Below, in pieces: positions 15,844 to 29,688 of a stretch of DNA of 64,000 nt. Position 1 is the stretch's first letter. Each line of letters opens with the position of its first letter. Origin of the DNA: Setophaga petechia (lineage: Eukaryota > Chordata > Aves > Passeriformes > Parulidae); NCBI GenBank assembly GCA_024362935.1, contig JANCRA010000168.1, positions 62,001-126,000 on the forward strand. The letters run 5' to 3'. The notes beneath the pieces were generated by a model. That model saw only the letters and a program-made list of their open reading frames with translations. It was not told the DNA's origin and did not search any database. The position numbers and the translations under genes were made by a program.

Positions 15844-18800
15844 CTGAAAGAGAGCAAAACAATGCTGCCGTTAAAACTCCTTCTGCCCAGGATATGTCAG
15901 TAGCCTTCCTTCTCATCCTGCTCATCATTGCAAAGCCCCAGCTCCTCTGTCCCAGCTCCTTTCTCTTTGCTGTCATTGCCGCCTTTTGGAGGTGGAATTT
16001 CCTAGGCAGGAGCCTCTAGCAGTCAGCAGCTTCCTCAGGAGGGGAAGCAGAAGGCCATGCACTAGTCTCTTCAGTCCTGGGGCCGCTGACAAGAGCCAGG
16101 AGAATGGCCTGGAAGATGTGCCAGGGCAGGCTTAGGTTGGCTACAAGGAAACGCTTCTTCACCCAGAGGCTGCTTGGGCACTGCAACAGCCTCCCCAGGC
16201 AAGGGCTCCCAGCACCAAGCCTGACTGAGCTGCAGCAGTCTTTGCACACTGCCCTTGGGCACAGGGTGTGGTTGCTGAGGCTGCCCTGGGCAGGCCCTGG
16301 AGCTGGGCTCCCTGATCTTTGAGAATCCCTTCCAAGCCAGAAATTTCTGTGCTGCTGTGATGGTGTTCCTGAGAAGATGGCATTTCACAGCTGCCCCTAA
16401 GCATGAGGCAGAAGCAGCCCAACATGCATTGAAAAAATTATCGATGAAGATATTAAAAGACAATGTATCTAGAAGCCATTGTAACTATGCAAGTCTATCA
16501 GAATTGCTGATAGCAGATCATTTTTGAAGTTGAAAGCCTTTGTTTGAGGAGAAGCGCAGTAAAATGCTTCCATGCCCTGAACGACAGGGATCCCAGAGGA
16601 GAAGTGCCACATTCTGCTTTTGAAGCTTTGCAGCAGGTGTGAGCAGAGTCAGGGCATAAAGGCATTTGTAGACACTGAGCCCCTGAACTCCTGAGCCATG
16701 AACAACTTGTTTTGGGGTCACCACAAGAGAGTTTTAGGAGTGAAATGGTTGCTGAGAGCTTTCAATCAGGTCCTGCGTGGACGAGGACCTGCAACTGCAC
16801 TGTGACACCTGTCTACGTCCTCTAAGGAAAGGTGTGTGTTTCCCCTGGAGGCAAGATGATGCCTTCAGAAGCTGCAGCCTGCTTTCATGTGGAAGCTGGT
16901 GTGGGGAAAGTGAGCACGCAGCCAGTGTGTGGTGCTTGGTGAGAGAGGCAGCTGGAGCCTCCTGCCCTTGGGTTGGTGCTTTGAAGGCAAAGGGGGATTT
17001 TCTTACCTTTGACATCCCAAAGTGCTGTGGGGATGCCTGGCGGCAGAGGTGGAGACCAGGATGTCGGTGCAGAGGCCGGGTGAGGCGCTGAGTGCACAAG
17101 GTGGCTGGTCAGAGAAAGCCCAGGAGCTGATGCTGCAGCTGCTGCTCCAGCGCTGCTCCATCAGCGTTCCACCAACGGCCACAGGAGCAGGAGACAATGA
17201 CAGTTGCTATGGGCACAGCTCAACATTCCATGTAGAAGCCCAGGGGAGTCATGGGACTGAAAGAGGCCAGGGCCACCTCTGCCCCTTTTACTTCTTCTGC
17301 TGCAAGTTTGCCCTGAGAACCTTCCCATTGGGGCTTTTCTCCTCAGTCGTCTGATGAGAGGGGCAAAAGCAGTGCAGGGACAGCCCTGGCTCTTCTTGGT
17401 GCTTCTCTGGAGGCTGCCTCCAGCTGAATGTGCACAGGAGCCTGGCTCTGTCCAAGGGCCCAGACCTCATCTCCTGCCCTGGAGAAGCAGAAGGACTCCT
17501 CCTGCTGGCTCTCCTCCAGCTCTGAGAGGAGCTAGAATTTGCAAGAATCTGTCCAGCGCAGAGCCATCTCCAAAGCTTCCTCTCAACGTGGAGCCATTCA
17601 TCCTGCCCCCTTTCTCAATTCTCCTTTGGCTGCCCAGCAATGTCACTTGATGCTTTCCCTCTTTTGGGGCTCTCAGCTGCTCTCCCACCTCATCACTCCT
17701 TCCTTGAAACTTGCAGAAACAGCATGTTTCTCAGGGCAACTGATGGGGACACACACACACAGGTGCAGCACACCGGCATTTCTGTAGCAACCATGAATGC
17801 AGAATTTCTATATCCCTCTTCCAGCTGCCTTGCAGAAGCTAGGTGTTTATCTGCAAAGACTCTGGGATTCCTGTCATCGGGGAACACTAGCAGAATTACT
17901 TTTGGTCACTGATGGCCCTCTCGTTTGTTTTAATGCCTAGATCCCAGATATGACAAAAGCCGGCCAGTTTGGCTGCTTTCCTGCCTATGCTCAAGGAAAA
18001 GCAAATCTTGCTTCAGTCCCAATCTTGCTTCCTTCCCAGCCTGCCCGTTAGCCACATGCCAGCAAAGTGAGGCCGCAGATGGAACAAGTCCCACTGCAAC
18101 GCAGATACTTTGTAGGCTCCAAAGCCCAGCTGCACCGGCTCCATCACACAAGGACAAGCTTCCCTCGGCTTGCCACAAGCAGCCTGGCAATTGCCCCCTC
18201 CCTCAGCCCCTCTCCACCCTCCACAGCCCCTGCCACCAAAGCCTTGCTAGGCAGTGCCATTTGCTGGGCTAGATAAAAGAGTGACTTTGATTCTTCTTTG
18301 CTGCAAATACCTAAGCTGTGAGAAGTGAGAGGAGAAGGATCACACCCGCTCTGCTTTAGCTAAGGAGATTGCTGGAGGCCCAGAGTGGGAGACTGGTCCT
18401 TGAAAGAGAACCTGAAACTGAACTCCTGCTGCCTTGGTGGTGCATGTGGATATGAATTGGATAGAATCGGAGAGGTCAGAAAGGTCCTCCAAGGTGGTCA
18501 GGTCCATCAGTCGTCCAAAATGAAACAAAGTGATGTTGCTGGGCTACAAAAAGGACTAAAGCCGCTGCTTTTACGCCAGAAAAGATGGTGAGACCAGAGC
18601 ACTGCTTTAGATCCTATCCATTGAATTAAACAAAGCCTCCCTTTCCATTCCCAGCTGAGAGCTTTAGGAATCAACGGATGAAGCCCCAGCGTTGTTTCAC
18701 TGGCAGTAAAGGAGACACACCTTTGCAAGTCCTTTGCCAGCTGAGCAAGGGGCTGGGCCAGGGGGAGGTGGCGTGTGCCCAGATTCTTCTCTCAGGCCAA

Positions 18801-21800
18801 GTGCCCTGTTTGAAGCACCAGGCAAATGGAACAAGTAGTGCCGGAGTGATTTCATACAGACAAAAAGACAAAATGGAACAAAGATGGTTTAATGAGAAAG
18901 ACACATTGTGTCTCAACAAAGGCAAAATGACAAAAGACGGAGCGTAGCCAACACCAAACCTCTTACATTTGCTGATCAATCTAATACTACTAATAAATCT
19001 TGAATAATCCTAATGTATCTTAACTAAGATGTTGAGGAGATTCCTAATAGGGATTCCTATCATGTCAACTAACTAATTCAACAAACCTAGAAACTTAGAA
19101 AACAGTCTCTTCTTCCTATCTTTCCTATTTAGTCCTATGGACGCCTAACACTTGCTGGCCCTGGACGAGCTACAGCCTTGTCTAATTTGGCCTTTTCTTC
19201 TTGGGGAGAGGCTCTGCTTCCTTGCGAGGGCGATGTCTTCTCCTGTGTTTGTTCCTTTCCTTCATGGTTTCAAACACCCTGGAAGATAGGAAACAAAGCA
19301 TCCGCTGGTCAGTTTAGTAGACACCATTCAAGCAAGGGCCAAGATCTGGGTTTTAGTGTGAATGTCTGTCTTTTTGGGCACTGGCACATTGGTTAATTGA
19401 TCAGCACCATGAGTGCCATCTTTCTTGTTCCAGTGCCTTGAAAAGTCTTCCTCCTTTTGCTGCATCCTATCTGGAATTTGACCAGCAGCATCAAAGCAAG
19501 CTTGGATGGATCTATTCCTACACTTGCATCAACTGTGTCTTGTTGGGGCACGGCAAGGTTTCATGGTGAATGCTGGGTTTGAACGAAGCTCTTTGGGTTC
19601 GAGGTGGCTTGTAAGCTTGAGCACGGCTGCGAGGGGCCATGCTGCAAGTGCCCCCAGCTTGCCCTGCAGTGCCGATGGAAAGGGTCAGCCTGTTTTAGTC
19701 CAAAGGCGCAGCTTTGAGCAGAAAGAGGAGGAACTTGCGCACCGTTTGCACTGCCCGCAGGGAAAGGGGCCTGCCGCCGAAGGGGGCGGCTGGCGCGGTT
19801 GGCAGCAGGGACAGTCGGCGCTGCGAGCCCTCTTGCGGCTTCTCTTGCCTGTCTCGCCATTCTCCTTTCTGGGGGGGCTTTTGCTGCTCTTTGCTTGGCC
19901 CACACCCTGGAAATCAAAGAATCCTTGTCAATCTTTCCTTCCTCTCAGCAGGCTGGAAATCAGGGCATCCAGCAGAAAAATCTATCAGCCTAAGCAAATC
20001 CTTCCAAACCGGAAAGAGCTGAGGAAACGGCTGCGTTTTTTGCCAGTGGGCTGCGGCAGGCTGCCAAGCCAGAGCTTGGAGGGAAATACTCCTGTTTTCT
20101 AGGGGCCAAAGGGCTGGGATAAATAGCAGGGTATCTAGAGTCCAACATTTCCATCAATGTCTAGGGAATGGGATTTCAATCCAGTCACATTAGGGAAGAC
20201 ACATGGTTAGGCATTTTATACAACCCAAGAGAATCTCTCTCTCTCTCACTGTGTGAACCAAATTTCTCTTTACCGGTAAGGAAAGTTTTAGGGGAGTCGC
20301 AGCAGCGGCAGCTGCTTCTTGGGGAGGATGCTGGCATGCTACAAAATCTCCCTGAAAATCTGCAGCATATCCACGAAGGCAGCCCGCATTGCTGATGTCA
20401 GCAAGCAGTGGGGAATGAAGGGTGTGATAGGAGTCAGCCAGGGTACCAGCCCTTGAGAAAGCCATCTGGAGAGAGTCAAGGCCCATTTTGGCGGCAGTGC
20501 TGCTTTCTTGGCTCAAAGTTACGCTCCAGAATTGCGTCTTTCAGGGCAGCAGCATGAGGAAGCCCTGGGCAGCCTCTGCTGTGCCTTTCCCATCTCATGG
20601 GATGATGCCATCTTGGCAAAGTGGTGTTTGGCAGGGCTGGCCAGCAGGTTTTCTCCCCTTCCCCCAGTTTCTCCACCCTCCTGGCACGTCTGGACTTTCT
20701 TCCCCCTCACCTGAGCAAGAGTGCTGGCAACTTGATGCTCCTTTTTCCAAGAGTAGTAGTACTCCACACACTGTGCCACACTCTTAGTCTGGATCTGTTG
20801 TCAAGAGAAAAAGAAGGAGTCTAAAGTGGAGTAGGGTGCATTGGGGAAAAGGTCAAATATGGAGCAAAACCAGGAAGTGAAATCATGAAGTAAAGGGAGT
20901 AGGGTGTCCAATGAAATCAACATGGAGAAAGAGAGGCATCATGCAATGGAGTAAACCGTGTCTTATGCTAGGTGGTAACACACGTCATGCACAGATCAAC
21001 AACAAATCCATCTAGCACACTTCTTCTTTCCCGCTTCACTCCAGTTCTGGCAGCACCAGGTCTTGTGGAAGCAGCAGCAAAGCTGTGCCAAGGGCCTGAC
21101 AGAATCAAGCTTCATCTTCCACAAGAGCTTGGAGAAAAGGGCCGCAGAGGCAGGATCATCCTTTTCACACAGGCCTTTGATGTCCCGTTTTGTTCCTACT
21201 TGAACATACTTGGGACTTGAGAAGAGAGAGACTGAAGGCCAGTGTTTGCTAGCAGAAATAAGCCAGCTTTCCTCCTGATGAACTGCTCAGGTAAAGAGTG
21301 TCCCGTGGCTTTACCTGCTTGTGGATGAGATGAAAATCCTTGCCGTAGGTGTGGAAAGCCTTTTGGAAGGACTCCTTCTCCTCAGGTGTCCATCTATCAG
21401 AGCCTGGCAATAAAAAGCAGCAGGTGAATGGATCCCTTGATGCACGTGAAGCAGATCCCGCTGGCTGCCGACAGAAAATCCTGGCAGGCCCTCATTGACG
21501 TCTGTGTACGTGTCTGCTCCCTCAGAAGGTAGTGAAGACAGGAGCAGGCATTCCCCCGGCAAAAGGATTGGAAAAGAAGTCAAGCGCAAGGACTAGATGC
21601 TGGTGCTTTCCCCAGCCCCCGAGAAGACAAGACCTTGTGCTGCTGTTAAGCACAGTTTGTTGAAGCAGAAATGCTTGCCACAAGAATGAAGGGGACGGCA
21701 GCAGCTGTCAGTGACGGAAGAAGTTCTGCTTTGCTTACCTGCGTAATGATAATCAGCCATGGCATGGCCTGGAGCTGTTGGAGGTCCCCCTGAGAGCAAC

Positions 21801-22266
21801 ATCTGCAGAGCCTCCTGCAAGATCAAAAGGGGAGAAGGCTTTAGCCACCCCACCACATTCCAAATGAGCCCAAAATCACAGACGCTGCCTTTCAGCTCTT
21901 TTGCCTCTTCACACATTCAAGCGACTGTATGCCATGTGGGTGAAACACTGTCATTTGCTCCCAGTGGCTAGTTTTTGCTGCCCAAGCCTTTGATCCTGGT
22001 CCCCAAGAGTGGCATTTTGCACAGAAACCTCATGATTTTGCTGCTCCTGCACCCAGAATGGCCTCAGCTGACTGAGGCTTCTAGCAATTTGCCCTCCAAA
22101 TGTCTTGGAGAAGCCAGATCTCCGGGCGATTTACAAGGCTGCAGGAGCTTGTGCCGCCACCGCCGCCAGGAGGGAGATTGTCCCTGCTGGAGCCCTTTGG
22201 GCTGAGACCCGGTGCAGCTGGAAGAGACACAGCAGGCAGCAAGTGCTCTGCTCCCTGTGAAGACAC
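14845..22266. repeat. Array unit 3 (7422 bp)
   Basis: Matches unit 2 up to about 20500, including the 1-bp insertion in E1. It then switches to the variant set of units 4 and 5, for example from E5 onwards near 20580 to 20790. The switch point looks like a conversion or crossover boundary. Confidence 0.95.
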
Positions 22267-23264
22267 TTCTTCAAAGAGCAGCCAGGAAAGGCTGTCCCAG
22301 TGGCCGCGCCTTCTGCATTCCCTGTGCCCTCTCCTCCTCTCTGCGCCCATCAGCTGCCTCTTACCGGAACGCTGCCGCGTGCCTGGTGCAGGCAGTGCAG
22401 GGCGCGCTCCAGGTTAGCTGCTGCCCCGGGAAGGCCACGGGAGCTGGCCATGTCCAACAGTTCTCTTACTGCAAGCACAAGAAAAAGGCAGCGAAAATCA
22501 GCCTTGAGGCCAGGCAGGGCAAAGGTTGCCCTGCAAGGCAGAAGGAAAGCCCAGGAGCTAAAGACAGCAGCTAGGAGAGCACGAAAAGGAGAGTAAAGAC
22601 AGCGCCAGCTGAACCAAGGCCCCACGCACTGCTGGCTGTCCCTTCAAAGCAGCTTCTGTCATAAGAAGCGAGGCCCAATCTCCCCTCTTCCAGTGGCAAA
22701 TGGCCCTGAGCAATTTGGAGAGCAAGATGCTTGCTCCTTTTCCTGCTCTGCTGCAAAAGCAGAGCATTCTCCTTGCCTCTCACACTTCTACACGGGAAGA
22801 TGGGCCAGACAAGGAGAGAAGCAGAGCCTGCAAAACGCCGCCTTTTGCCGCAAAAGCAGCCTTTGAAAGACCCAAGTTTGTCAGGGGTGGAAGGAAAGCT
22901 TGAAGCAAAGCTACCTCTGTCAGGTTTTTGCATGTCAGAGTCATCTTCCTGCCAGGGCTTCCAGACCAGGCTTGCATGCTCTTCATCCTCACTTGGTGGT
23001 CTGCTCTGCAGCTCTGAGAGCTCAACCTGAAAGTCGCTGCCAACATTGATGTGCCTAAAGGAAGAAGGAGTTGAAGGGAAGAAGGGCAAGTGGTCAAGAG
23101 ACCCTGTCTGTGGAGCCACAGGCTTGAAGCAATCCCAGCCTGACTCTGAAAGAGCACGTCTCCTCCTCGCCATTCCTCCACTTTGCTGTCCTTTAACCCT
23201 AGGCCAAAACTTACGGCTCAGTGTGGGCTCTTGCTTTCCTTTTGATTCTGCCTCTCCTTTCCAC
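19182..23264 (-). CDS. Gene copy 4: ZNF541-like ELM2-SANT-C2H2 protein
   Basis: Exons E1 22915..23264, E2 22365..22468, E3 21739..21814, E4 21315..21403, E5 20711..20794, E6 20274..20465, E7 19743..19906, E8 19182..19278. E1 is the 350-nt form with VELSELQ, SEDEEH and WQEDD. E5 has Ser instead of Thr before VAQCVEYY and the EHQV tail. E6 has the Arg form, shared with copy 3 but not copy 5, although E1 groups with copies 5 and 6: a mosaic gene. Confidence 0.82.
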
Positions 23265-26200
23265 CTGAAAGAGATCAAAACAATGCTGCCGTTAAAACTC
23301 CTTCTGCCCAGGATATGTCAGTAGCCTTCCTTCTCATCCTCCTCATCATTGCAAAGCCCCAGCTCCTCTGTCCCAGCTCCTTTCTCTTTGCTGTCATTGC
23401 CGCCTTTTGGAGGTGGAATTTCCTAGGCAGGAGCCTCTAGCAGTCAGCAGCTTCCTCAGGAGGGGAAGCAGAAGGCCATGCACTAGTCTCTTCAGTCCTG
23501 GGGCCGCTGACAAGAGCCAGAAGAATGGCCTGGAAGATGTGCCAGGGCAGGCTTAGGTTGGCTACAAGGAAACGCTTCTTCACCCAGAGGCTGCTTGGGC
23601 ACTGCAACAGCCTCCCCAGGGAAGGGCTCCCAGCACCAAGCCTGACTGAGCTGCAGCAGTCTTTGCACACTGCCCTTGGGCACAGGGTGTGGTTGCTGAG
23701 GCTGCCCTGGGCAGGCCCTGGAGCTGGGCTCCCTGATCTTTGAGAATCCCTTCCAAGCCAGAAATTTCTGTGCTGCTGTGATGGTGTTCCTGAGAAGATG
23801 GCATTTCACAGCTGCCCCTAAGCATGAGGCAGAAGCAGCCCAACATGCATTGAAAAAATTATCGATGAAGATATTAAAAGACAATGTATCTAGAAGCCAT
23901 TGTAACTATGCAAGTCTATCAGAATTGCTGATAGCAGATCATTTTTGAAGTTGAAAGCCTTTGTTTGAGGAGAAGCGCAGTAAAATGCTTCCACGCCCTG
24001 AACGACAGGGATCCCAGAGGAGAAGTGCCACATTCTGCTTTTGAAGCTTTGCAGCAGGTGTGAGCAGAGTCAGGGCATAAAGGCATTTGTAGACACTGAG
24101 CCCCTGAACTCCTGAGCCATGAACAATTTGTTTTGGGGTCACCACAAGAGAGTTTTAGGAGTGAAATGGTTGCTGAGAGCTTTCAATCAGGTCCTGCGTG
24201 GACGAGGACCTGCAACTGCACTGTGACACCTGTCTACGTCCTCTAAGGAAAGGTGTGTGTCTCCCCTGGAGGCAAGATGATGCCTTCAGAAGCTGCAGCC
24301 TGCTTTCATGTGGAAGCTGGTGTGGGGAAAGTGAGCAGGCAGCCAGTGTGTGGTGCTTGGTGGGAGAGGCAGCTGGAGCCTCCTGCCCTTGTGTTAGTGC
24401 TTTGAGGGCAAAGGGGGATTTTCTTACCTTTGACATCCCAAAGTGCTGTGGGGATGCCTGGCGGCAGAGGTGGAGACCAGGATGTCGGTGCAGAGGCCGG
24501 GTGAGGCGCTGAGTGCACAAGGTGGCTGGTCAGAGAAAGCCCAGGAGCTGATGCTGCAGCTGCTGCTCCAGCGCTGCTCCATCAGCGTTCCACCAACGGC
24601 CACAGGAGCAGGAGACAATGACAGTTGCTATGGGCACAGCTCAACATTCCATGTAGAAGCCCAGGGGAGTCATGGGACTGAAAGAGGCCAGGGCCACCTC
24701 TGCCCCTTTTACTTCTTCTGCTGCAAGTTTGCCCTGAGAACCTTCCCATTGGGGCTTTTCTCCTCAGTCGTCTGATGAGAGGGGCAAAAGCAGTGCAGGG
24801 ACAGCCCTGGCTCTTCTTGGTGCTTCTCTGGAGGCTGCCTCCAGCTGAATGTGCACAGGAGCCTGGCTCTGTCCAAGGGCCCAGACCTCATCTCCTGCCC
24901 TGGAGAAGCAGAAGGACTCCTCCTGCTGGCTCTCCTCCAGCTCTGAGAGGAGCTAGAATTTGCAAGAATCTGTCCAGCGCAGAGCCATCTCCAAAGCTTC
25001 CTCTCAACGTGGAGCCATTCATATTGCCCCCTTTCTCAATTCTCCTTTGGCTGCCCAGTAATGTCACTTGACGCTTTCCCTCTTTTGGGGCTCTCAGCTG
25101 CTCTCCCACCCTCATCACTCCTTCCTTGAAACTTGCAGAAACAGCATGTTTCTCAGGGCAACTGATGGGGACACACACACACAGGTGCAGCACGCCGGCA
25201 TTTCTGTAGCAACCATGAATGCAGAATTTCTATATCCCTCTTCCAGCTGCCTTGCAGAAGCTAGGTGTTTATCTGCAAAGACTCTGGGATTCCTGTCATC
25301 GGGGAACACTAGCAGAATTACTTTTGGTCACTGATGGCCCTCACCTTTGTTTTAATGCCTAGATCCCAGATATGACAAAAGCCGGCCAGTTTGGCTGCTT
25401 TCCTGCCTATGCTCAAGGAAAAGCAAATCTTGCTTCAGTCCCAATCTTGCTTCCTTCCCAGCCTGCCCGTTAGCCACACGCCAGCAAAGTGAAGCCGCAG
25501 ATGGAACAAGTCCCACTGCAACGCAGATACTTTGTAGGCTCCAAAGCCCAGCTGCACCGGCTCCATCACACAAGGACAAGCTTCCCTCGGCTTGCCACAA
25601 GCAGCCTGGCAATTGCCCCCTCCCTCAGCCCCTCTCCACCCTCCACAGCCCCTGCCACCAAAGCCTTGCTAGGCAGTGCCATTTGCTGGGCTAGATAAAA
25701 GAGTGACTTTGATTCTTCTTTGCTGCAAATACCTAAGCTGTGAGAAGTGAGAGGAGAAGGATCACACCCGCTCTGCTTTAGCTAAGGAGATTGCTGGAGG
25801 CCCAGAGTGGGAGACTGGTCCTTGAAAGAGAACCTGAAACTGAACTCCTGCTGCCTTGGTGGTGCATGTGGATATGAATTGGATAGAATCGGAGAGGTCA
25901 GAAAGGTCCTCCAAGGTGGTCAGGTCCATCAGTCGTCCAAAATGAAACAAAGTGATGTTGCTGGGCTACAAAAAGGACTAAAGCCGCTGCTTTTACGCCA
26001 GAAAAGATGGTGAGACCAGAGCACTGCTTTAGATCCTATCCATTGAATTAAACAAAGCCTCCCTTTCCATTCCCAGCTGAGAGCTTTAGGAATCAAAGGA
26101 TGAAGCCCCAGCGTTATTTCACTGGCAGTAAAGGAGACACACCTTTGCAAGTCCTTTGCCAGCTGAGCAAGGGGCTGGGCCAGGGGGAGGTGGCGTGTGC

Positions 26201-29200
26201 CCAGATTCTTCTCTCAGGCCAAGTGCCCTGTTTGAAGCACCAGGCAAATGGAACAAGTAGTGCCGGAGTGATTTCATACAGACAAAAAGACAAAATGGAA
26301 CAAACGTGGTTTAATGAGAAAGACACATTGTGTCTCAACAAAGGCAAAATGACAAAAGACGGAGCGTAGCCAACACCAAACCTCTTACATTTGCTGATCA
26401 ATCTAATACTACTAATAAATCTTGAATAATCCTAATGTATCTTAACTAAGATGTTGAGGAGATTCCTAATAGGGATTCCTATCATGTCAACTAACTAATT
26501 CAACAAACCTAGAAACTTAGAAAACAGTCTCTTCTTCCTATCTTTCCTATTTAGTCCTATGGACGCCTAACACTTGCTGGCCCTGGACGAGCTACAGCCT
26601 TGTCTAATTTGGCCTTTTCTTCTTGGGGAGAGGCTCTGCTTCCTTGCGAGGGCGATGTCTTCTCCTGTGTTTGTTCCTTTCCTTCATGGTTTCAAACACC
26701 CTGGAAGATAGGAAACAAAGCATCCGCTGGTCAGTTTAGTAGACACCATTCAAGCAAGGGCCAAGATCTGGGTTTTAGTGTGAATGTCTGTCTTTTTGGG
26801 CACTGGCACATTGGTTAATTGATCAGCACCATGAGTGCCATCTTTCTTGTTCCAGTGCCTTGAAAAGTCTTCCTCCTTTTGCTGCATCCTATCTGGAATT
26901 TGACCAGCAGCATCAAAGCAAGCTTGGATGGATCTATTCCTACACTTGCATCAACTGTGTCTTGTTGGGGCACGGCAAGGTTTCATGGTGAATGCTGGGT
27001 TTGAACGAAGCTCTTTGGGTTCGAGGTGGCTTGTAAGCTTGAGCACGGCTGCGAGGGGCCATGCTGCAAGTGCCCCCAGCTTGCCCTGCAGTGCCGATGG
27101 AAAGGGTCAGCCTGTTTTAGTCCAAAGGCGCAGCTTTGAGCAGAAAGAGGAGGAACTTGCGCACCGTTTGCACTGCCCGCAGGGAAAGGGGCCTGCCGCC
27201 GAAGGGGGCGGCTGGCGCGGTTGGCAGCAGGGACAGTCGGCGCTGCGAGCCCTCTTGCGGCTTCTCTTGCCTGTCTCGCCATTCTCCTTTCTGGGGGGGC
27301 TTTTGCTGCTCTTTGCTTGGCCCACACCCTGGAAATCAAAGAATCCTTGTCAATCTTTCCTTCCTCTCAGCAGGCTGGAAATCAGGGCATCCAGCAGAAA
27401 AATCTATCAGCCTAAGCAAATCCTTCCAAACCGGAAAGAGCTGAGGAAACGGCTGCGTTTTTTGCCAGTGGGCTGCGGCAGGCTGCCAAGCCAGAGCTTG
27501 GAGGGAAATACTCCTGTTTTCTAGGGGCCAAAGGGCTGGGATAAATAGCAGGGTATCTAGAGTCCAACATTTCCATCAATGTCTAGGGAATGGGATTTCA
27601 ATCCAGTCACATTAGGGAAGACACATGGTTAGGCATTTTATACAACCCAAGAGAATCTCTCTCTCTCTCACTGTGTGAACCAAATTTCTCTTTACCGGTA
27701 AGGAAAGTTTTAGGGGAGTCGCAGCAGCGGCAGCTGCTTCTTGGGGAGGATGCTGGCATGCTACAAAATCTCCCTGAAAATCTGCAGCATATCCACAAAG
27801 GCAGCCCGCATTGCTGATGTCAGCAAGCAGTGGGGAATGAAGGGTGTGATAGGAGTCAGCCAGGGTACCAGCCCTTGAGAAAGCCATCTGGAGAGAGTCA
27901 AGGCCCATTTTGGCGGCAGTGCTGCTTTCTTGGCTCAAAGTTACGCTCCAGAATTGCGTCTTTCAGGGCAGCAGCATGAGGAAGCCCTGGGCAGCCTCTG
28001 CTGTGCCTTTCCCATCTCATGGGACGATGCCATCTTGGCAAAGTGGTGTTTGGCAGGGCTGGCCAGCAGGTTTTCTCCCCTTCCCCCAGTTTCTCCACCC
28101 TCCTGGCACGTCTGGACTTTCTTCCCCCTCACCTGAGCAAGAGTGCTGGCAACTTGATGCTCCTTTTTCCAAGAGTAGTAGTACTCCACACACTGTGCCA
28201 CAGTCTTAGTCTGGATCTGTTGTCAAGAGAAAAAGAAGGAGTCTAAAGTGGAGTAGGGTGCATTGGGGAAAAGGTCAAATATGGAGCAAAACCAGGAAGT
28301 GAAATCATGAAGTAAAGGGAGTAGGGTGTCCAATGAAATCAACATGGAGAAAGAGAGGCATCATGCAATGGAGTAAACCGTGTCTTATGCTAGGTGGTAA
28401 CACACGTCATGCACAGATCAACAACAAATCCATCTAGCACACTTCTTCTTTCCCGCTTCACTCCAGTTCTGGCAGCACCAGGTCTTGTGGAAGCAGCAGC
28501 AAAGCTGTGCCAAGGGCCTGACAGAATCAAGCTTCATCTTCCACAAGAGCTTGGAGAAAAGGGCCGCAGAGGCAGGATCATCCTTTTCACACAGGCCTTT
28601 GATGTCCCGTTTTGTTCCTACTTGAACATACTTGGGACTTGAGAAGAGAGAGACTGAAGGCCAGTGTTTGCTAGCAGAAATAAGCCAGCTTTCCTCCTGA
28701 TGAACTGCTCAGGTAAAGAGTGTCCCGTGGCTTTACCTGCTTGTGGATGAGATGAAAATCCTTGCCGTAGGTGTGGAAAGCCTTTTGGAAGGACTCCTTC
28801 TCCTCAGGTGTCCATCTATCAGAGCCTGGCAATAAAAAGCAGCAGGTGAATGGATCCCTTGATGCACGTGAAGCAGATCCCGCTGGCTGCCGACAGAAAA
28901 TCCTGGCAGGTCCTCATTGACGTCTGTGTACGTGTCTGCTCCCTCAGAAGGTAGTGAAGACAGGAGCAGGCATTCCCCCGGCAAAAGGATTGGAAAAGAA
29001 GTCAAGCGCAAGGACTAGATGCTGGTGCTTTCCCCAGCCCCCGAGAAGACAAGACCTTGTGCTGCTGTTAAGCACAGTTTGTTGAAGCAGAAATGCTTGC
29101 CACAAGAATGAAGGGGACGGCAGCAGCTGTCAGTGACGGAAGAAGTTCTGCTTTGCTTACCTGCGTAATGATAATCAGCCATGGCATGGCCTGGAGCTGT

Positions 29201-29688
29201 TGGAGGTCCCCCTGAGAGCAACATCTGCAGAGCCTCCTGCAAGATCAAAAGGGGAGAAGGCTTTAGCCACCCCACCACATTCCAAATGAGCCCAAAATCA
29301 CAGACGCTGCCTTTCAGCTCTTTTGCCTCTTCACACATTCAAGCGACTGTATGCCATGTGGGTGAAACACTGTCATTTGCTCCCAGTGGCTAGTTTTTGC
29401 TGCCCAAGCCTTTGATCCTGGTCCCCAAGAGTGGCATTTTGCACAGAAACCTCATGATTTTGCTGCTCCTGCACCCAGAATGGCCTCAGCTGACTGAGGC
29501 TTCTAGCAATTTGCCCTCCAAATGTCTTGGAGAAGCCAGATCTCCGGGCGATTTACAAGGCTGCAGGAGCTTGTGCCGCCACCGCCGCCAGGAGGGAGAT
29601 TGTCCCTGCTGGAGCCCTTTGGGCTGAGACCCGGTGCAGCTGGAAGAGACACAGCAGGCAGCAAGTGCTCTGCTCCCTGTGAAGACAC
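22267..29688. repeat. Array unit 4 (7422 bp)
   Basis: Nearly identical to unit 5. E1 is of the Val/Ser/Asp/Gln class shared with units 1, 5 and 6. Confidence 0.95.
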